Shown here piece after piece: positions 8,130 through 16,761 of a stretch of DNA of 35,967 nucleotides (within the stretch, counting starts at the first letter, position 1; each line of letters starts with the position of its first letter). A program made the translations under genes and the position numbers. Source of the stretch: Butyricicoccus sp. (GTDB taxonomy: Bacteria > Bacillota > Clostridia > Oscillospirales > Butyricicoccaceae). The notes under the pieces are model-generated. The model did not search any database. It had not been told where the DNA came from and worked only from the letters and a program-made list of their open reading frames with translations. The stretch covers positions 1 through 35,967 of the forward strand of contig JAHHRO010000022.1 in NCBI GenBank assembly GCA_020025755.1, in the 5' to 3' direction.

Positions 8130-8996
8130 TTATCGTGCCGCAATATAGCGAGCGGAAGAACCGCACGGCAGCACCAATCCGGTCGAGGTGACCGGCAGAC
8201 CGATCTCCTGCGCTTCCACACGTCCCGAATGTTGGCGCATTGCAGTCGTCCCCAGCAGATATGCCATCACAGAGGGGGCAAGTCCGGTAGAGTAGCTGGA
8301 GATGAGCACGAACAGCGGCTGATCGGACAGCAGCTGCATGGTCAGTGCCACAAAATCCGCAACGTCTTCCTCGATTTTCCAAGTTTCACCACCTGGTCCG
8401 CGTCCATAACTTGGCGGATCCATAATGATTGCATCATAGCGGCGTCCACGGCGCAGTTCACGCTGCACAAACTTTTTGCAGTCGTCTACAATCCAGCGGA
8501 TCGGACGGTCTGCAAGCCCGGACGACGCCGCATTCTCACGCGCCCACTGGGTCATTCCTTTGGAAGCATCTACATGGCATACATTCGCACCGGCGGCGGC
8601 AGCGGCAAGCGTTGCACCACCCGTGTAGGCAAAGAGGTTCAGCACATTGACCGGACGCCCCGCGGATCTCACCTGCTCCATGATAAAATCCCAGTTTGCC
8701 GCCTGTTCCGGGAACAAGCCGGTATGCTTGAATGCCATTGGCTTGAGCTGGAACGTCAGCTCCTTATAGGAGATCGCCCACTGCTCCGGCAAGCGGCGGA
8801 TCTCCCACTTGCCGCCGCCGGAAGACGAGCGGTGATAGACCGCACCGGCGCGATTCCATATGCGGCTCTCCTCCGTGCGCGGCCAGATCGCCTGTGGGTC
8901 TGGTCGCTGCAGGATCTGATCGCCCCAACGCTCCAGCTTTTCTCCACCGCCGCAGTCCAGCACTTCATAATCTTTCCAGTCATTTGCAATCCACAT
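8130..8996 (-). CDS. RlmI/RlmK-like class I SAM methyltransferase
   Basis: A 288-residue Rossmann-fold methyltransferase. The glycine-rich SAM site is VLNLFAYTGGATLAAAAAGA, followed by the acidic motif CHVDASKGMTQWA and motif IV IIMDPPSYGRGP. This pattern fits the SAM-dependent group related to 23S rRNA methyltransferase RlmI and RNA MTase RsmD. It lacks the N-terminal PUA domain of RlmI, so I give no symbol. Substrate is probably rRNA but unproven. The ATG follows TTGGAGGATATTAG. It lies just upstream of ecfA1 on the same strand. Confidence 0.85.
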   Translation of the reverse strand: MWIANDWKDYEVLDCGGGEKLERWGDQILQRPDPQAIWPRTEESRIWNRAGAVYHRSSSGGGKWEIRRLPEQWAISYKELTFQLKPMAFKHTGLFPEQAANWDFIMEQVRSAGRPVNVLNLFAYTGGATLAAAAAGANVCHVDASKGMTQWARENAASSGLADRPIRWIVDDCKKFVQRELRRGRRYDAIIMDPPSYGRGPGGETWKIEEDVADFVALTMQLLSDQPLFVLISSYSTGLAPSVMAYLLGTTAMRQHSGRVEAQEIGLPVTSTGLVLPCGSSARYIAAR

Positions 8997-9079
8997 CTAA
9001 TATCCTCCAATTGGGAAAACCACATTCCGTACCCTTTTTGAATGCAATCCCCCTAAAATGCCGATAGTTTAACTCTTAT

Positions 9080-9108
9080 ATTGTATCACCAAACTCTGCC
9101 TTGCGCAA
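9080..9108 (-). promoter_or_regulatory. Promoter of the methyltransferase-ecf-truA unit
   Basis: On the minus strand TTGCGC (9103-9108) and TACAAT (9080-9085) are separated by 17 bp, about 84 bp before the methyltransferase start. The -35 matches consensus at only three positions. Confidence 0.5.
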
Positions 9109-9205
9109 TTCCAAGGCACTCCAAAAACAGCGATCTGTATTTCTGTCTTTTCTGGCAAAAAAACCAGTCACAGATACAAAAAATGCCCTTTTATTCGAAC
9201 AACGG

Positions 9206-9234
9206 TTGCAAGATGGCGAAAATGCTCGTATAAT
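9206..9234 (+). promoter_or_regulatory. Sigma-A promoter of the LTA synthase-like gene
   Basis: TTGCAA (9206-9211), a 17-bp spacer and a perfect TATAAT (9229-9234). Transcription should begin near 9241, which rules out the upstream in-frame ATG codons (9101, 9233) and supports translation from 9281. Confidence 0.75.
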
Positions 9235-9280
9235 GAAGAAAAAACACTGCGCAATGTGCGCGTCATTCGAGGAAAAACGC

Positions 9281-11203
9281 ATGAAAAAATATCATTCTGC
9301 GCGTCCCAACCGCCTGATCAACCTCAGTCCTTCCGCGCTTGGATATACGCGATATACCGGAAAACGTGGGCACACACCCACCCTGCGCATCTGGCGCATG
9401 CGCTGGCTGACGCTCTTGGGATTGATCCTATCCAGCATTGGGATCGGATTCTGCAGCCTGCGGCTGGCATCGGGGGCGTTTGGGGAAACGATGTATCGCA
9501 GCTATCTGCAAAACGCCGCGATCCTATGGCTCAATATCACTCCCGTGGTGCTTTTGATCCTATTCCTCTGGTTCGTGGTGCGGCAGGCATGGCTGTCTGT
9601 ATTGCTTGGCGGCGGTGCCGTTACGATCTTATCGATCTCAAACTATTTCAAACTCATGTTTCGTGACGATCCCTTGACCGCTGCCGACCTTAGCCTCGCA
9701 GCCGAAGGCATCAAGATGGCGAAAAACTATGTGACCGCAATCAGCCCTGAGGTGCTGCATGCCGGACTTTTTTTGCTGTGTGCAGTTGTCGTGCTTGCAC
9801 TTATTTGCAGGGCGCGTCCGGCACGCACATGGAAGGGACGCTCTACAGGCGGTATCGTGTGCTTTTCCCTGCTCTGTATCGGGATTTGGACGTTCTATGT
9901 TGGCGGTTCTTATACAAAAACCGCTTGGCGCACTTGGACAGACAACCCCGAGGAGATCAACCAATGGTCTGCCACACAGGTCTACTTATCCAAAGGATTC
10001 GTCTATCCGTTCCTGCACAGCCTGCCGGAAGCAGGTGAGAAAAAACCGGATGGCTATAAGAAAAGCACCGTAGAGGCACTCATCAATGAGCATCCGGATG
10101 CCAATATTCCGGAAAGTCAAAAGGTAAATATCGTATCCATCATGCTCGAAGGCTTCAACGACCTGACGCGATTTGCAGATATCGAGCTGCGCGAGGACAA
10201 AAAAAGTCCGTACAAGGCGTTTCATGACTTTGAAAAGGTCAGCTACACCGGCAATCTTGTGACCAATATCTTTGCCGCTGGTACGGTCAATACCGAGCGC
10301 GGACATATTACAGGCATGACCGACTATGGCAGCCTGCGGCACAATTCATGGTCCTATGCACGCTACTTCAAGTCACAGGGCTACATCACACAGGGCAGCC
10401 ATCCCTCGAATGACTGGTTCTACAACCGCAAAAACATCAATGAGTATCTGGGATTCGATGACTATTACTTCCTCGAAAACCATTACAGCGCGATCAACGA
10501 CGGTAAGATCGCCATGGACGATGTCCTCATTCCAGAGATCTATGATCTGCTTGTGCGCGATATGGACAGCGGCAAGCCCGTATTCTCATTTAACGTCACC
10601 TATCAAAACCACGGTCCTTACCCCATCGGCTGGCTGCGTTATGGTGAGTTCGTGCCTAAGGATGTTTACTCAGAAGATTCCTATTATATCCTTAATAACT
10701 ATCTTGGCGGCATTGAAAAGACAGGCAAACAGCTTATTAAGTTCAAGAAAAAGCTGGATAAGCTGGATGAACCGGTCGTGCTCTTTCTCTACGGCGACCA
10801 TAACCCTTGGCTTGGCGATGCCAACAGCGTATACAAGGAATTGGGGGTCAACTTCGATCTGGCAACGCAGGAAGGCTTTGAGAACTACTACAGCACACGC
10901 TATCTGATCTGGGCAAACAAGGCTGCAAAGGAAGTCCTCGGCTTTGATTTCGTCGGCAAGGGTCCCGACCTCAGCCCAGCATTCCTGATGGCACATTTCT
11001 TCGACCTTGTAAACTGGCAGGGTCCCACCCTCGCGCAGGTCACGCTCCCCCTGCTCAAGCACGTCACAGTGGCGAGCGATCATGGTGTATTCCTGTATGA
11101 CAAAAAGCTCACCAACGCTCTGCCCGAATCCATTCGTCCATCGTGGAAAAACTATACCGATCTCTGTTATTACCTGCGCAACGATTACCGGATCAAGTCC
11201 TGA
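9281..11203 (+). CDS. LtaS-type lipoteichoic acid synthase / phosphoglycerol transferase
   Basis: A 640-residue membrane enzyme with about five N-terminal transmembrane helices (about residues 42-205) and an extracellular sulfatase-fold domain. Residues align with the LtaS active site: E290 in MLEGF, nucleophile T335 in AAGTVNTERG, H444 in YQNHGPY and D506-H507 in YGDHNPW. Such enzymes move glycerol phosphate from phosphatidylglycerol onto a growing lipoteichoic acid chain or membrane glycolipid. Substrate and product are inferred from the family only. The start at 9281 follows GAGG and lies 40 nt after the predicted transcription start. ygiQ follows after 36 nt. Confidence 0.87.
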   Translation: MKKYHSARPNRLINLSPSALGYTRYTGKRGHTPTLRIWRMRWLTLLGLILSSIGIGFCSLRLASGAFGETMYRSYLQNAAILWLNITPVVLLILFLWFVVRQAWLSVLLGGGAVTILSISNYFKLMFRDDPLTAADLSLAAEGIKMAKNYVTAISPEVLHAGLFLLCAVVVLALICRARPARTWKGRSTGGIVCFSLLCIGIWTFYVGGSYTKTAWRTWTDNPEEINQWSATQVYLSKGFVYPFLHSLPEAGEKKPDGYKKSTVEALINEHPDANIPESQKVNIVSIMLEGFNDLTRFADIELREDKKSPYKAFHDFEKVSYTGNLVTNIFAAGTVNTERGHITGMTDYGSLRHNSWSYARYFKSQGYITQGSHPSNDWFYNRKNINEYLGFDDYYFLENHYSAINDGKIAMDDVLIPEIYDLLVRDMDSGKPVFSFNVTYQNHGPYPIGWLRYGEFVPKDVYSEDSYYILNNYLGGIEKTGKQLIKFKKKLDKLDEPVVLFLYGDHNPWLGDANSVYKELGVNFDLATQEGFENYYSTRYLIWANKAAKEVLGFDFVGKGPDLSPAFLMAHFFDLVNWQGPTLAQVTLPLLKHVTVASDHGVFLYDKKLTNALPESIRPSWKNYTDLCYYLRNDYRIKS

Positions 11204-11239
11204 TGCGCAGCCGATCTTCTGAATATCTAAGGAGTTTCT

Positions 11240-13168
11240 ATGTCCGATTTTCTTCCCATCTCACGCGCCGATATGGAGGCACGCGGCTGGTATTACTGCG
11301 ACTTTTTGCTGGTGACCGGTGATGCCTACATCGACCACCCTTCCTTTGGTACAGCCATCATTTCCCGTGTGCTGGAACATGCAGGGTTCCGTGTCGCCAT
11401 CCTGTCTCAGCCAAACTTTACCGACGAGCGGGATTTTACTGCAATGGGGCGGCCGCGCTACGGTGTACTCATCAATGCAGGCAATATCGATTCCATGGTC
11501 GCGCACTATACCGCCGCCAAAAAACGCCGACACGATGATTCCTACACGCCGGGCGGTGTGGGTGGCAAGCGTCCCGATCGTGCCGTGACGGTCTATTCCA
11601 TGCTGGCACGCCGTGCTTTTCCGGATACCCCGATCTATATCGGCGGATTGGAGGCAAGTCTGCGCCGCTTTGCCCACTATGACTACTGGAGTGATCAGGT
11701 CATGCCCTCCGTGCTGTCCGCATCCGGTGCGGACGGACTCATGTATGGCATGAGCGAGCGTTCTGTCCTTGAACTTGCAAAGAACCTGAAGGCTGGCAAG
11801 CATGGGGCAGACGCAGTGCGCAATATCCGCGGCATGGTATATCTTGCGCATGACGCAGAGGATGTCCCCTTCCCCTTTGTGACCTGCCCCTCTTATGAGG
11901 ATGTCATCCAGAGCAAGGAGGCGTATGCACGTTCTGTCAAGATGCAGTATGATGAGGCCGACCATGTGCGCGGCAAAGCCATCATTCAGGCACACGGTAA
12001 GCGTGTACTCATTCAAAATCCGCCTTCTCTCCCCCTCAATACGCAGGAGATGGACGCAATCTACGCCCTGCCCTTTATGCGCACCTATCACCCGTCCTAT
12101 GAAGCACTGGGCGGTGTGCCTGCCATTCAGGAGGTGCAGTTCTCCATCATCCACAACCGCGGCTGCTTTGGTGCCTGCAACTTCTGCGCCCTTGCATTCC
12201 ATCAAGGTCGCTATATCTCTGCGCGTTCCCATGATTCCGTGGTACACGAAGCGGAACAAATCGCCCAGCATCCGGATTTTAAAGGCTATATCCATGATGT
12301 TGGCGGCCCGACTGCAAATTTCCGCGCCCCATCCTGCAAGCATCAGGAAAAGCATGGTCTTTGCGTCAACAAACGCTGTCTGTTCCCCAACGCCTGCCAG
12401 AATCTGGAGGCGGATCACCGTGATTATCTTACCCTGCTGCGCCGTCTGCGGCAGGTGCGTGGAGTCAAGAAGGTCTTTGTTCGCTCCGGTCTGCGCTATG
12501 ATTATATGATGGCGGACAACAATGACGAATTTTTTCTGGAACTGGTCAAGCACCATATCTCTGGGCAGCTCAAGGTCGCTCCCGAGCACATGAGTGATAA
12601 CGCTCTGTATTATATGGGCAAACCATCATTTTCTGTCTATGAAAAATTCCGCGAACGCTATGCACGCATCAACGAAAAACTCGGCAAAAAGCAGTATCTC
12701 GTCCCCTATCTGATGTCCTCCCATCCGGGTGCAACCTTGCAGGATGCCATCAAGATGGCATGCTATCTGAATAAGGTCGGTTATATGCCGCAGCAGGTAC
12801 AGGATTTCTACCCTACGCCGGGTACGCTCTCGACCGCCATGTACTACACGGAGATCGATCCACGCACCATGAAGCCTGTGTATGTAGCAAAAACAGCTGA
12901 GGAAAAAGCGATGCAGCGTGCGCTGCTGCAATGGCGTCGACCGGACAAACGCCCGATCATCGCCGCCGCCCTGCGCAAGGCTGGACGGGAAGATCTGGTC
13001 GGCTTTGGCAAAGAATGCCTCATCCGCCCTCTCCCCAACGAGCACTGGGGCAAAAGATCCGAGCCGCGCCGTGGGGAACAACGCCGTGCCCGTCCGCCAA
13101 AGCATGGCGGCAAATCTGCGGCAAAGCATACCGTTGGTCCCAAAAAAGGAAAACATACTGGCAGATAA
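11240..13168 (+). CDS. ygiQ: YgiQ family radical SAM protein
   Basis: A 642-residue radical SAM protein of the YgiQ family. The cluster motif is C309-x3-C313-x2-C316 in NRGCFGACNFCAL. The N-terminal part (about 1-200) resembles a B12-binding-like fold and includes the family pattern YIGGLEASLRRFAHYDYW. The cysteine-rich stretch CKHQEKHGLCVNKRCLFPNAC is also typical. The C terminus is a basic, Lys/Arg/Gly-rich tail (about 615-642) that may bind RNA. The reaction is unknown. AAGGAG precedes the ATG, and a strong terminator lies 7 nt after the stop. Confidence 0.95.
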   Translation: MSDFLPISRADMEARGWYYCDFLLVTGDAYIDHPSFGTAIISRVLEHAGFRVAILSQPNFTDERDFTAMGRPRYGVLINAGNIDSMVAHYTAAKKRRHDDSYTPGGVGGKRPDRAVTVYSMLARRAFPDTPIYIGGLEASLRRFAHYDYWSDQVMPSVLSASGADGLMYGMSERSVLELAKNLKAGKHGADAVRNIRGMVYLAHDAEDVPFPFVTCPSYEDVIQSKEAYARSVKMQYDEADHVRGKAIIQAHGKRVLIQNPPSLPLNTQEMDAIYALPFMRTYHPSYEALGGVPAIQEVQFSIIHNRGCFGACNFCALAFHQGRYISARSHDSVVHEAEQIAQHPDFKGYIHDVGGPTANFRAPSCKHQEKHGLCVNKRCLFPNACQNLEADHRDYLTLLRRLRQVRGVKKVFVRSGLRYDYMMADNNDEFFLELVKHHISGQLKVAPEHMSDNALYYMGKPSFSVYEKFRERYARINEKLGKKQYLVPYLMSSHPGATLQDAIKMACYLNKVGYMPQQVQDFYPTPGTLSTAMYYTEIDPRTMKPVYVAKTAEEKAMQRALLQWRRPDKRPIIAAALRKAGREDLVGFGKECLIRPLPNEHWGKRSEPRRGEQRRARPPKHGGKSAAKHTVGPKKGKHTGR

Positions 13169-13175
13169 ACAAAAA

Positions 13176-13215
13176 ACGGGTCTGTCGCAGAATACAAATT
13201 CTGCGGCAGACCCGT
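13176..13215 (+). terminator. Terminator between ygiQ and the sugar ATPase gene
   Basis: A 17-bp stem (13176-13192 with 13199-13215, ACGGGTCTG... paired with ...CAGACCCGT) and 6-nt loop, preceded by A6 and followed by TTCTGTTT. It ends both converging genes. One position is a G-U wobble in the plus-strand RNA but A-C in the minus-strand RNA, suggesting its main service is to ygiQ. Confidence 0.9.
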
Positions 13216-13229
13216 TTCTGTTTCAAAAA

Positions 13230-14342
13230 TCAGTTGCAGATGGTGCGCTCTGTTTCCTTGTCGAACAGATGCAGCTTGTTCATATCGAGTGCAAGCTTCA
13301 CCTTATCGCCACCCTTTGCCTGTACGCGCGCCGGTGCCTTAACAACGATCTTGCTATCCTTGCAGACAGTGTAGAGGAATACCTCTGCGCCCATCAGCTC
13401 GGCAATCTCAACATCCACCTCAATCACGCTCTGCGGCGCATTTGTGATGAAAATGTCCTCTGTATGGAAATCCTCAGCACGCAGACCCAGTACGATCGTC
13501 TTGCCCACATAAGAAGCAAACTTATCCGCGCCGCCCTTACCCTGTGGGATCGGGATAGAGTAACCAGCGAAATCCACATGGTAGTCTTCTCCATGCTGAG
13601 AAATGGTTGCGTCAATGAAGTTCATCTGCGGAGAACCGATGAATCCGGCAACGAACATATTGCACGGCTCATTATAGAGGTTCTGCGGTGTATCTACCTG
13701 CTGGATGATACCATCCTTCATAACAACGATGCGGTCACCCATGGTCATTGCCTCGGTCTGGTCATGGGTAACATAAACGAAGGTCGTGCCAAGACGCTTA
13801 TGCAGCTTGGTGATCTCGGTACGCATCTGGGTACGCAGCTTTGCGTCGAGGTTGGAGAGCGGCTCGTCAAGAAGGAAGACTGCTGGGTCACGCACCATTG
13901 CACGTCCAAGTGCAACACGCTGACGCTGACCACCGGACAGAGCCTTCGGCTTACGATTGAGCAGATGCTCGATGTCGAGGATCTTTGCAGCCTCGTGCAC
14001 CTTGCGGTCGATCTCGTCCTTCGGAACCTTGCGCAGCTGCAAACCAAATGCCATATTCTTATATACGGTCATGTGTGGATACAGTGCATAGTTCTGGAAT
14101 ACCATCGCGATATCGCGATCCTTCGGCGGCACATCATTGATGAGACGATCTCCAATGTACATCTCGCCGCCGGAAATTTCTTCGAGACCTGCGATCATAC
14201 GCAGCGTAGTGGACTTACCGCATCCGGAAGGACCGACCAGAATGATAAATTCCTTATCTTCGATCTCCAAATTCAGATCCGGAACAACTTCGATATTACC
14301 CGGATAAACCTTCTTGAGGTGACGCATGGAAATGCTTGCCAT
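13230..14342 (-). CDS. MsmX/UgpC-type sugar ABC transporter ATPase
   Basis: A 370-residue ATPase of the MalK/UgpC/MsmX group that powers carbohydrate ABC importers. Walker A is GPSGCGKST (37-45), the signature LSGGQRQR (about 135-142), Walker B VFLLDEPLSNLDAKLR, and the H loop is in YVTHDQTEAMTM. The C-terminal OB-fold (TOBE) regulatory region runs from about 240. No permease or binding protein genes lie beside it, so like MsmX it may be a shared ATPase serving several sugar importers. It has its own promoter (14411-14439). Confidence 0.92.
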   Translation of the reverse strand: MASISMRHLKKVYPGNIEVVPDLNLEIEDKEFIILVGPSGCGKSTTLRMIAGLEEISGGEMYIGDRLINDVPPKDRDIAMVFQNYALYPHMTVYKNMAFGLQLRKVPKDEIDRKVHEAAKILDIEHLLNRKPKALSGGQRQRVALGRAMVRDPAVFLLDEPLSNLDAKLRTQMRTEITKLHKRLGTTFVYVTHDQTEAMTMGDRIVVMKDGIIQQVDTPQNLYNEPCNMFVAGFIGSPQMNFIDATISQHGEDYHVDFAGYSIPIPQGKGGADKFASYVGKTIVLGLRAEDFHTEDIFITNAPQSVIEVDVEIAELMGAEVFLYTVCKDSKIVVKAPARVQAKGGDKVKLALDMNKLHLFDKETERTICN

Positions 14343-14410
14343 AATAAATGTGCCCCTTTCTATTCGATCAATGCACAGAAAATTCAGATTGAATCAATGC
14401 TTCTGAAATC

Positions 14411-14439
14411 AGGATAACACCGAATCCCTCGGGATACAA
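14411..14439 (-). promoter_or_regulatory. Promoter of the sugar ATPase gene
   Basis: On the minus strand TTGTAT (14434-14439) and TATCCT (14411-14416) are 17 bp apart, about 69 bp before the ATG. The leader contains no clear cre site that I can identify. The stretch 14440-14660 is AT-rich and shows nothing else I recognise. Confidence 0.5.
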
Positions 14440-14666
14440 TGGTAAAAAATTGATTCTTTTCGCTTTATCCTGTGCATTTTTCCGCGGCTGCAATCCATTA
14501 TCAAATGCTATGGGACATGCTACAAAATCAGAGTGAAAAATTTGTATATGTTTTTTTGATTGCCTCTTTGAAACACAAAAAGTCTTTTCGCTGTTTTGAC
14601 TTGAAGTGACCCCGAATTTTCAAAATACAAGGGGGATTCCTCTGGAAAGGCTGTAGAGATCCTTTG

Positions 14667-14718
14667 AGTGTCGAGAAACCCGGCTTGTGCCTGATGCACA
14701 GCCGGGTCTCTCGACACT
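14667..14718 (-). terminator. Long hairpin downstream of the sulfite/nitrite reductase gene
   Basis: Arms 14667-14690 and 14696-14718 (AGTGTCGAGA.ACCCGGCT) pair over about 23 bp with a single-base bulge and a 5-nt loop. One mismatch in the plus reading becomes a G-U pair in minus-strand RNA, so it works best for the reductase transcript, 15 nt past its stop. No U-run follows the arm on the minus strand, so it may be a 3'-end stabiliser or a factor-dependent terminator. Confidence 0.55.
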
Positions 14719-14733
14719 CTGCCTTTTCATGTT

Positions 14734-16275
14734 TTATTCCAAGTATGGCTTTGCGAATGCACGCAGATCGTCTATATGATCAGGCAGCCACTGCGCAAAG
14801 GGAACACATTCCTTTGCGACCATCTTCCCAAGTTCTACCAGAAACATTGGGATCTCATCCTCTAAGATGGCTCCCCAATCCTCGCCGAAATGCTCTGCTC
14901 CAAGCTGGGCACTGCCGCCCACATGCAGGGTAAAGGCTGGCTGCGGCTTTTTGTCTACGATCTTCACGCCGCCATGAAATCCCAGCTCCCCGATCTGGTG
15001 AGTACCACAAGAGGAGGGGCAGCCGGAAATGTGTACCTGCGGCAGTGCACCATCCGGAATATACGCTGAACGCACTGCCTCCACGCAGGCATGATACAGC
15101 CGCTGAGAATCTCGCGCTCCCTGCTGACAGATAGAGGCTCCCACACAAGCCACCGAAGTCTCGAAAATGGTCTGTGCACCATCCTCTGTTGCGCGAAGCA
15201 CCTGTCTTGCTTCCTCTGCTGTACAGTTGATGATATATACTGTATTATCCGCACTCAGACGCAGTTCGACCGCCTCCATATCCTTGATGGTATCATACAG
15301 GGCTTCCAGTGTTCTGGGACTTGGTGTGCCGCCAAGCGGATGATACCAGACCGCAAAGAGACCTTCCTGCTTCTGCGCGATCACGCGGCGATCCGAAATG
15401 CCCCCCTTGCCTGTTTTGGTCACAGGATATTCGACCATTTCCAGTTCCAATCCGCCACGCTCCCTGAGTGCCTGCAGCTGTTCTTGGAATGCGGCACGAT
15501 ATGCATCCGCTCCGCCAAGGGCTTCTACCATATAGCGCGTACGCGCCTTTGCACGCAGCTTATAATTGCCATGCTCAAGGAATGTATTTACCATTGCGCG
15601 CGTATAATAGAGGAGATCCGTTCCGGCGACTCCGGATGCCATCTGGATGCCCAGCCGCGGATTGGGTCCCATACCGCCTGCACTGTATACATCAAACGTA
15701 CCATCTTCTCGTGCGATGAATCCAAGATCCCTAATCGTTGCATGCGTAATATTATCCGGATGATTTGCAAATCCGACCTTGAGTTTACGCGGCATTTTGA
15801 TCTCATAAAGGATGGAGAGCAGATAGTCTGCAACTGCCTGCGCATATGGCATGACATCGAATGCCTCACCGGGTAATACGCCCGAAAGCGGTGGTGCCAT
15901 CACATTGCGCGGATAATCTCCGCCACCGCCGCGGCATATAATATCATGATCGAACGCTTCATTGGCGATCGCAAGGATCTGTCTGCCCTTCAAATGGTGG
16001 ATCTGAATGGTCTCACAGGTCGTGAACTTGACGGTATCCAGCTCATATTTTTTGAGTGTATCCACAAGAAAGGCAAGCTGATCCTTGGTCACGCGTCCTG
16101 CCGTCATACGCAGGCGCAGCATACCATGTCTGCCATCTCTCTCGGCATAACTGCCAAAGCCGCCGGAAATGCTCTTGTAAATCGAGCGTGTCATCTCACC
16201 TGTATAAAACTGTCTTGTCGCTTCATCAAACTGTTTGAGATCCGCGCGAAATGATTCAATGATCTCTTGTTTCAT
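14734..16275 (-). CDS. Siroheme nitrite/sulfite reductase
   Basis: A 513-residue ferredoxin-like-domain reductase that binds siroheme and a 4Fe-4S cluster. The cluster cysteines are C377-x5-C383 (ACVGASICQQG) and C419-x3-C423 (ISGCPSSCGTHQ). The duplicated half-domains include SGGFGSYAERDGRHGMLRLR and TCETIQIHHL (N-terminal) and RLSADNTVYI (C-terminal). It should catalyse six-electron reduction of nitrite or sulfite, but the sequence alone does not separate the two. The ATG at 16275 has AAAGGAG upstream; longer in-frame starts enter the short repeat copy C. No siroheme or sulfate-assimilation gene lies beside it. Confidence 0.9.
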   Translation of the reverse strand: MKQEIIESFRADLKQFDEATRQFYTGEMTRSIYKSISGGFGSYAERDGRHGMLRLRMTAGRVTKDQLAFLVDTLKKYELDTVKFTTCETIQIHHLKGRQILAIANEAFDHDIICRGGGGDYPRNVMAPPLSGVLPGEAFDVMPYAQAVADYLLSILYEIKMPRKLKVGFANHPDNITHATIRDLGFIAREDGTFDVYSAGGMGPNPRLGIQMASGVAGTDLLYYTRAMVNTFLEHGNYKLRAKARTRYMVEALGGADAYRAAFQEQLQALRERGGLELEMVEYPVTKTGKGGISDRRVIAQKQEGLFAVWYHPLGGTPSPRTLEALYDTIKDMEAVELRLSADNTVYIINCTAEEARQVLRATEDGAQTIFETSVACVGASICQQGARDSQRLYHACVEAVRSAYIPDGALPQVHISGCPSSCGTHQIGELGFHGGVKIVDKKPQPAFTLHVGGSAQLGAEHFGEDWGAILEDEIPMFLVELGKMVAKECVPFAQWLPDHIDDLRAFAKPYLE

Positions 16276-16329
16276 GATGATACTCCTTTCAATCCATGCT
16301 GCGTGAATCGTGCTCCATGTCCATGCCTT

Positions 16330-16363
16330 GTTTGAAAACAGACAAATTTTCGTTTTTTCAAAC
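16330..16363 (-). repeat. Short form of the intergenic repeat (copy C)
   Basis: Thirty-four bases with the ends GTTTGAAAA and TTTTTTCAAAC. Its interior CAGACAAATTTTCG matches the end region of copy B. It looks like the element with the central ~110 bp missing. It lies between azlD and the reductase gene; the rest of this gap (16364-16452) shows nothing I recognise. Confidence 0.6.
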
Positions 16364-16452
16364 AACCCCCAGCTCTGTCATCACGTTCATCGTCTGCTCA
16401 ATGCTTGGATCCCTCCGCAAAAATATTCTTTCCTTCTGATCCAACTCGTGTG

Positions 16453-16761
16453 CTATGCGATAAACCATTCCAGTACAAATACCGCTGCACACGCGGCACC
16501 TGCCACCACGAACAGCGAACTGCCGCGCCATGCCAGAATCACTGCCATGATCAAACCAGCCAAAGCAGACACCGGCGTATCGGTTGCATATAAGATCGCC
16601 GGGAAAGTCATAACTGCAAGGGTCACATAGGGCATATAATACAGGAAAGAGCGGATCGTTCGGTTCTTGATTTCCCGTCGAATGAGGGTCAACGGGAGCA
16701 CACGGATGAGATAGGTCACCACAGCCATTACAAGAATATACAGAGATACCTCATGCTTCAT
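16453..16761 (-). CDS. azlD: AzlD family branched-chain amino acid transport subunit
   Basis: A 102-residue protein with three to four membrane helices. The N-terminal VTYLIRVLPLTLIRR pattern and the FLYYMPYVTLAVMTFPAIL stretch are typical of AzlD. It forms a two-part exporter with AzlC. The ATG overlaps the azlC 3' end by 11 nt, indicating translational coupling. Confidence 0.92.
   Translation of the reverse strand: MKHEVSLYILVMAVVTYLIRVLPLTLIRREIKNRTIRSFLYYMPYVTLAVMTFPAILYATDTPVSALAGLIMAVILAWRGSSLFVVAGAACAAVFVLEWFIA

Noticed and set aside
12918..14417. Open frame of about 500 codons on the plus strand across ygiQ and the sugar ATPase gene
   Set aside because: It is a frame shadow: it crosses the strong terminator and lies antisense to a clear ABC ATPase.
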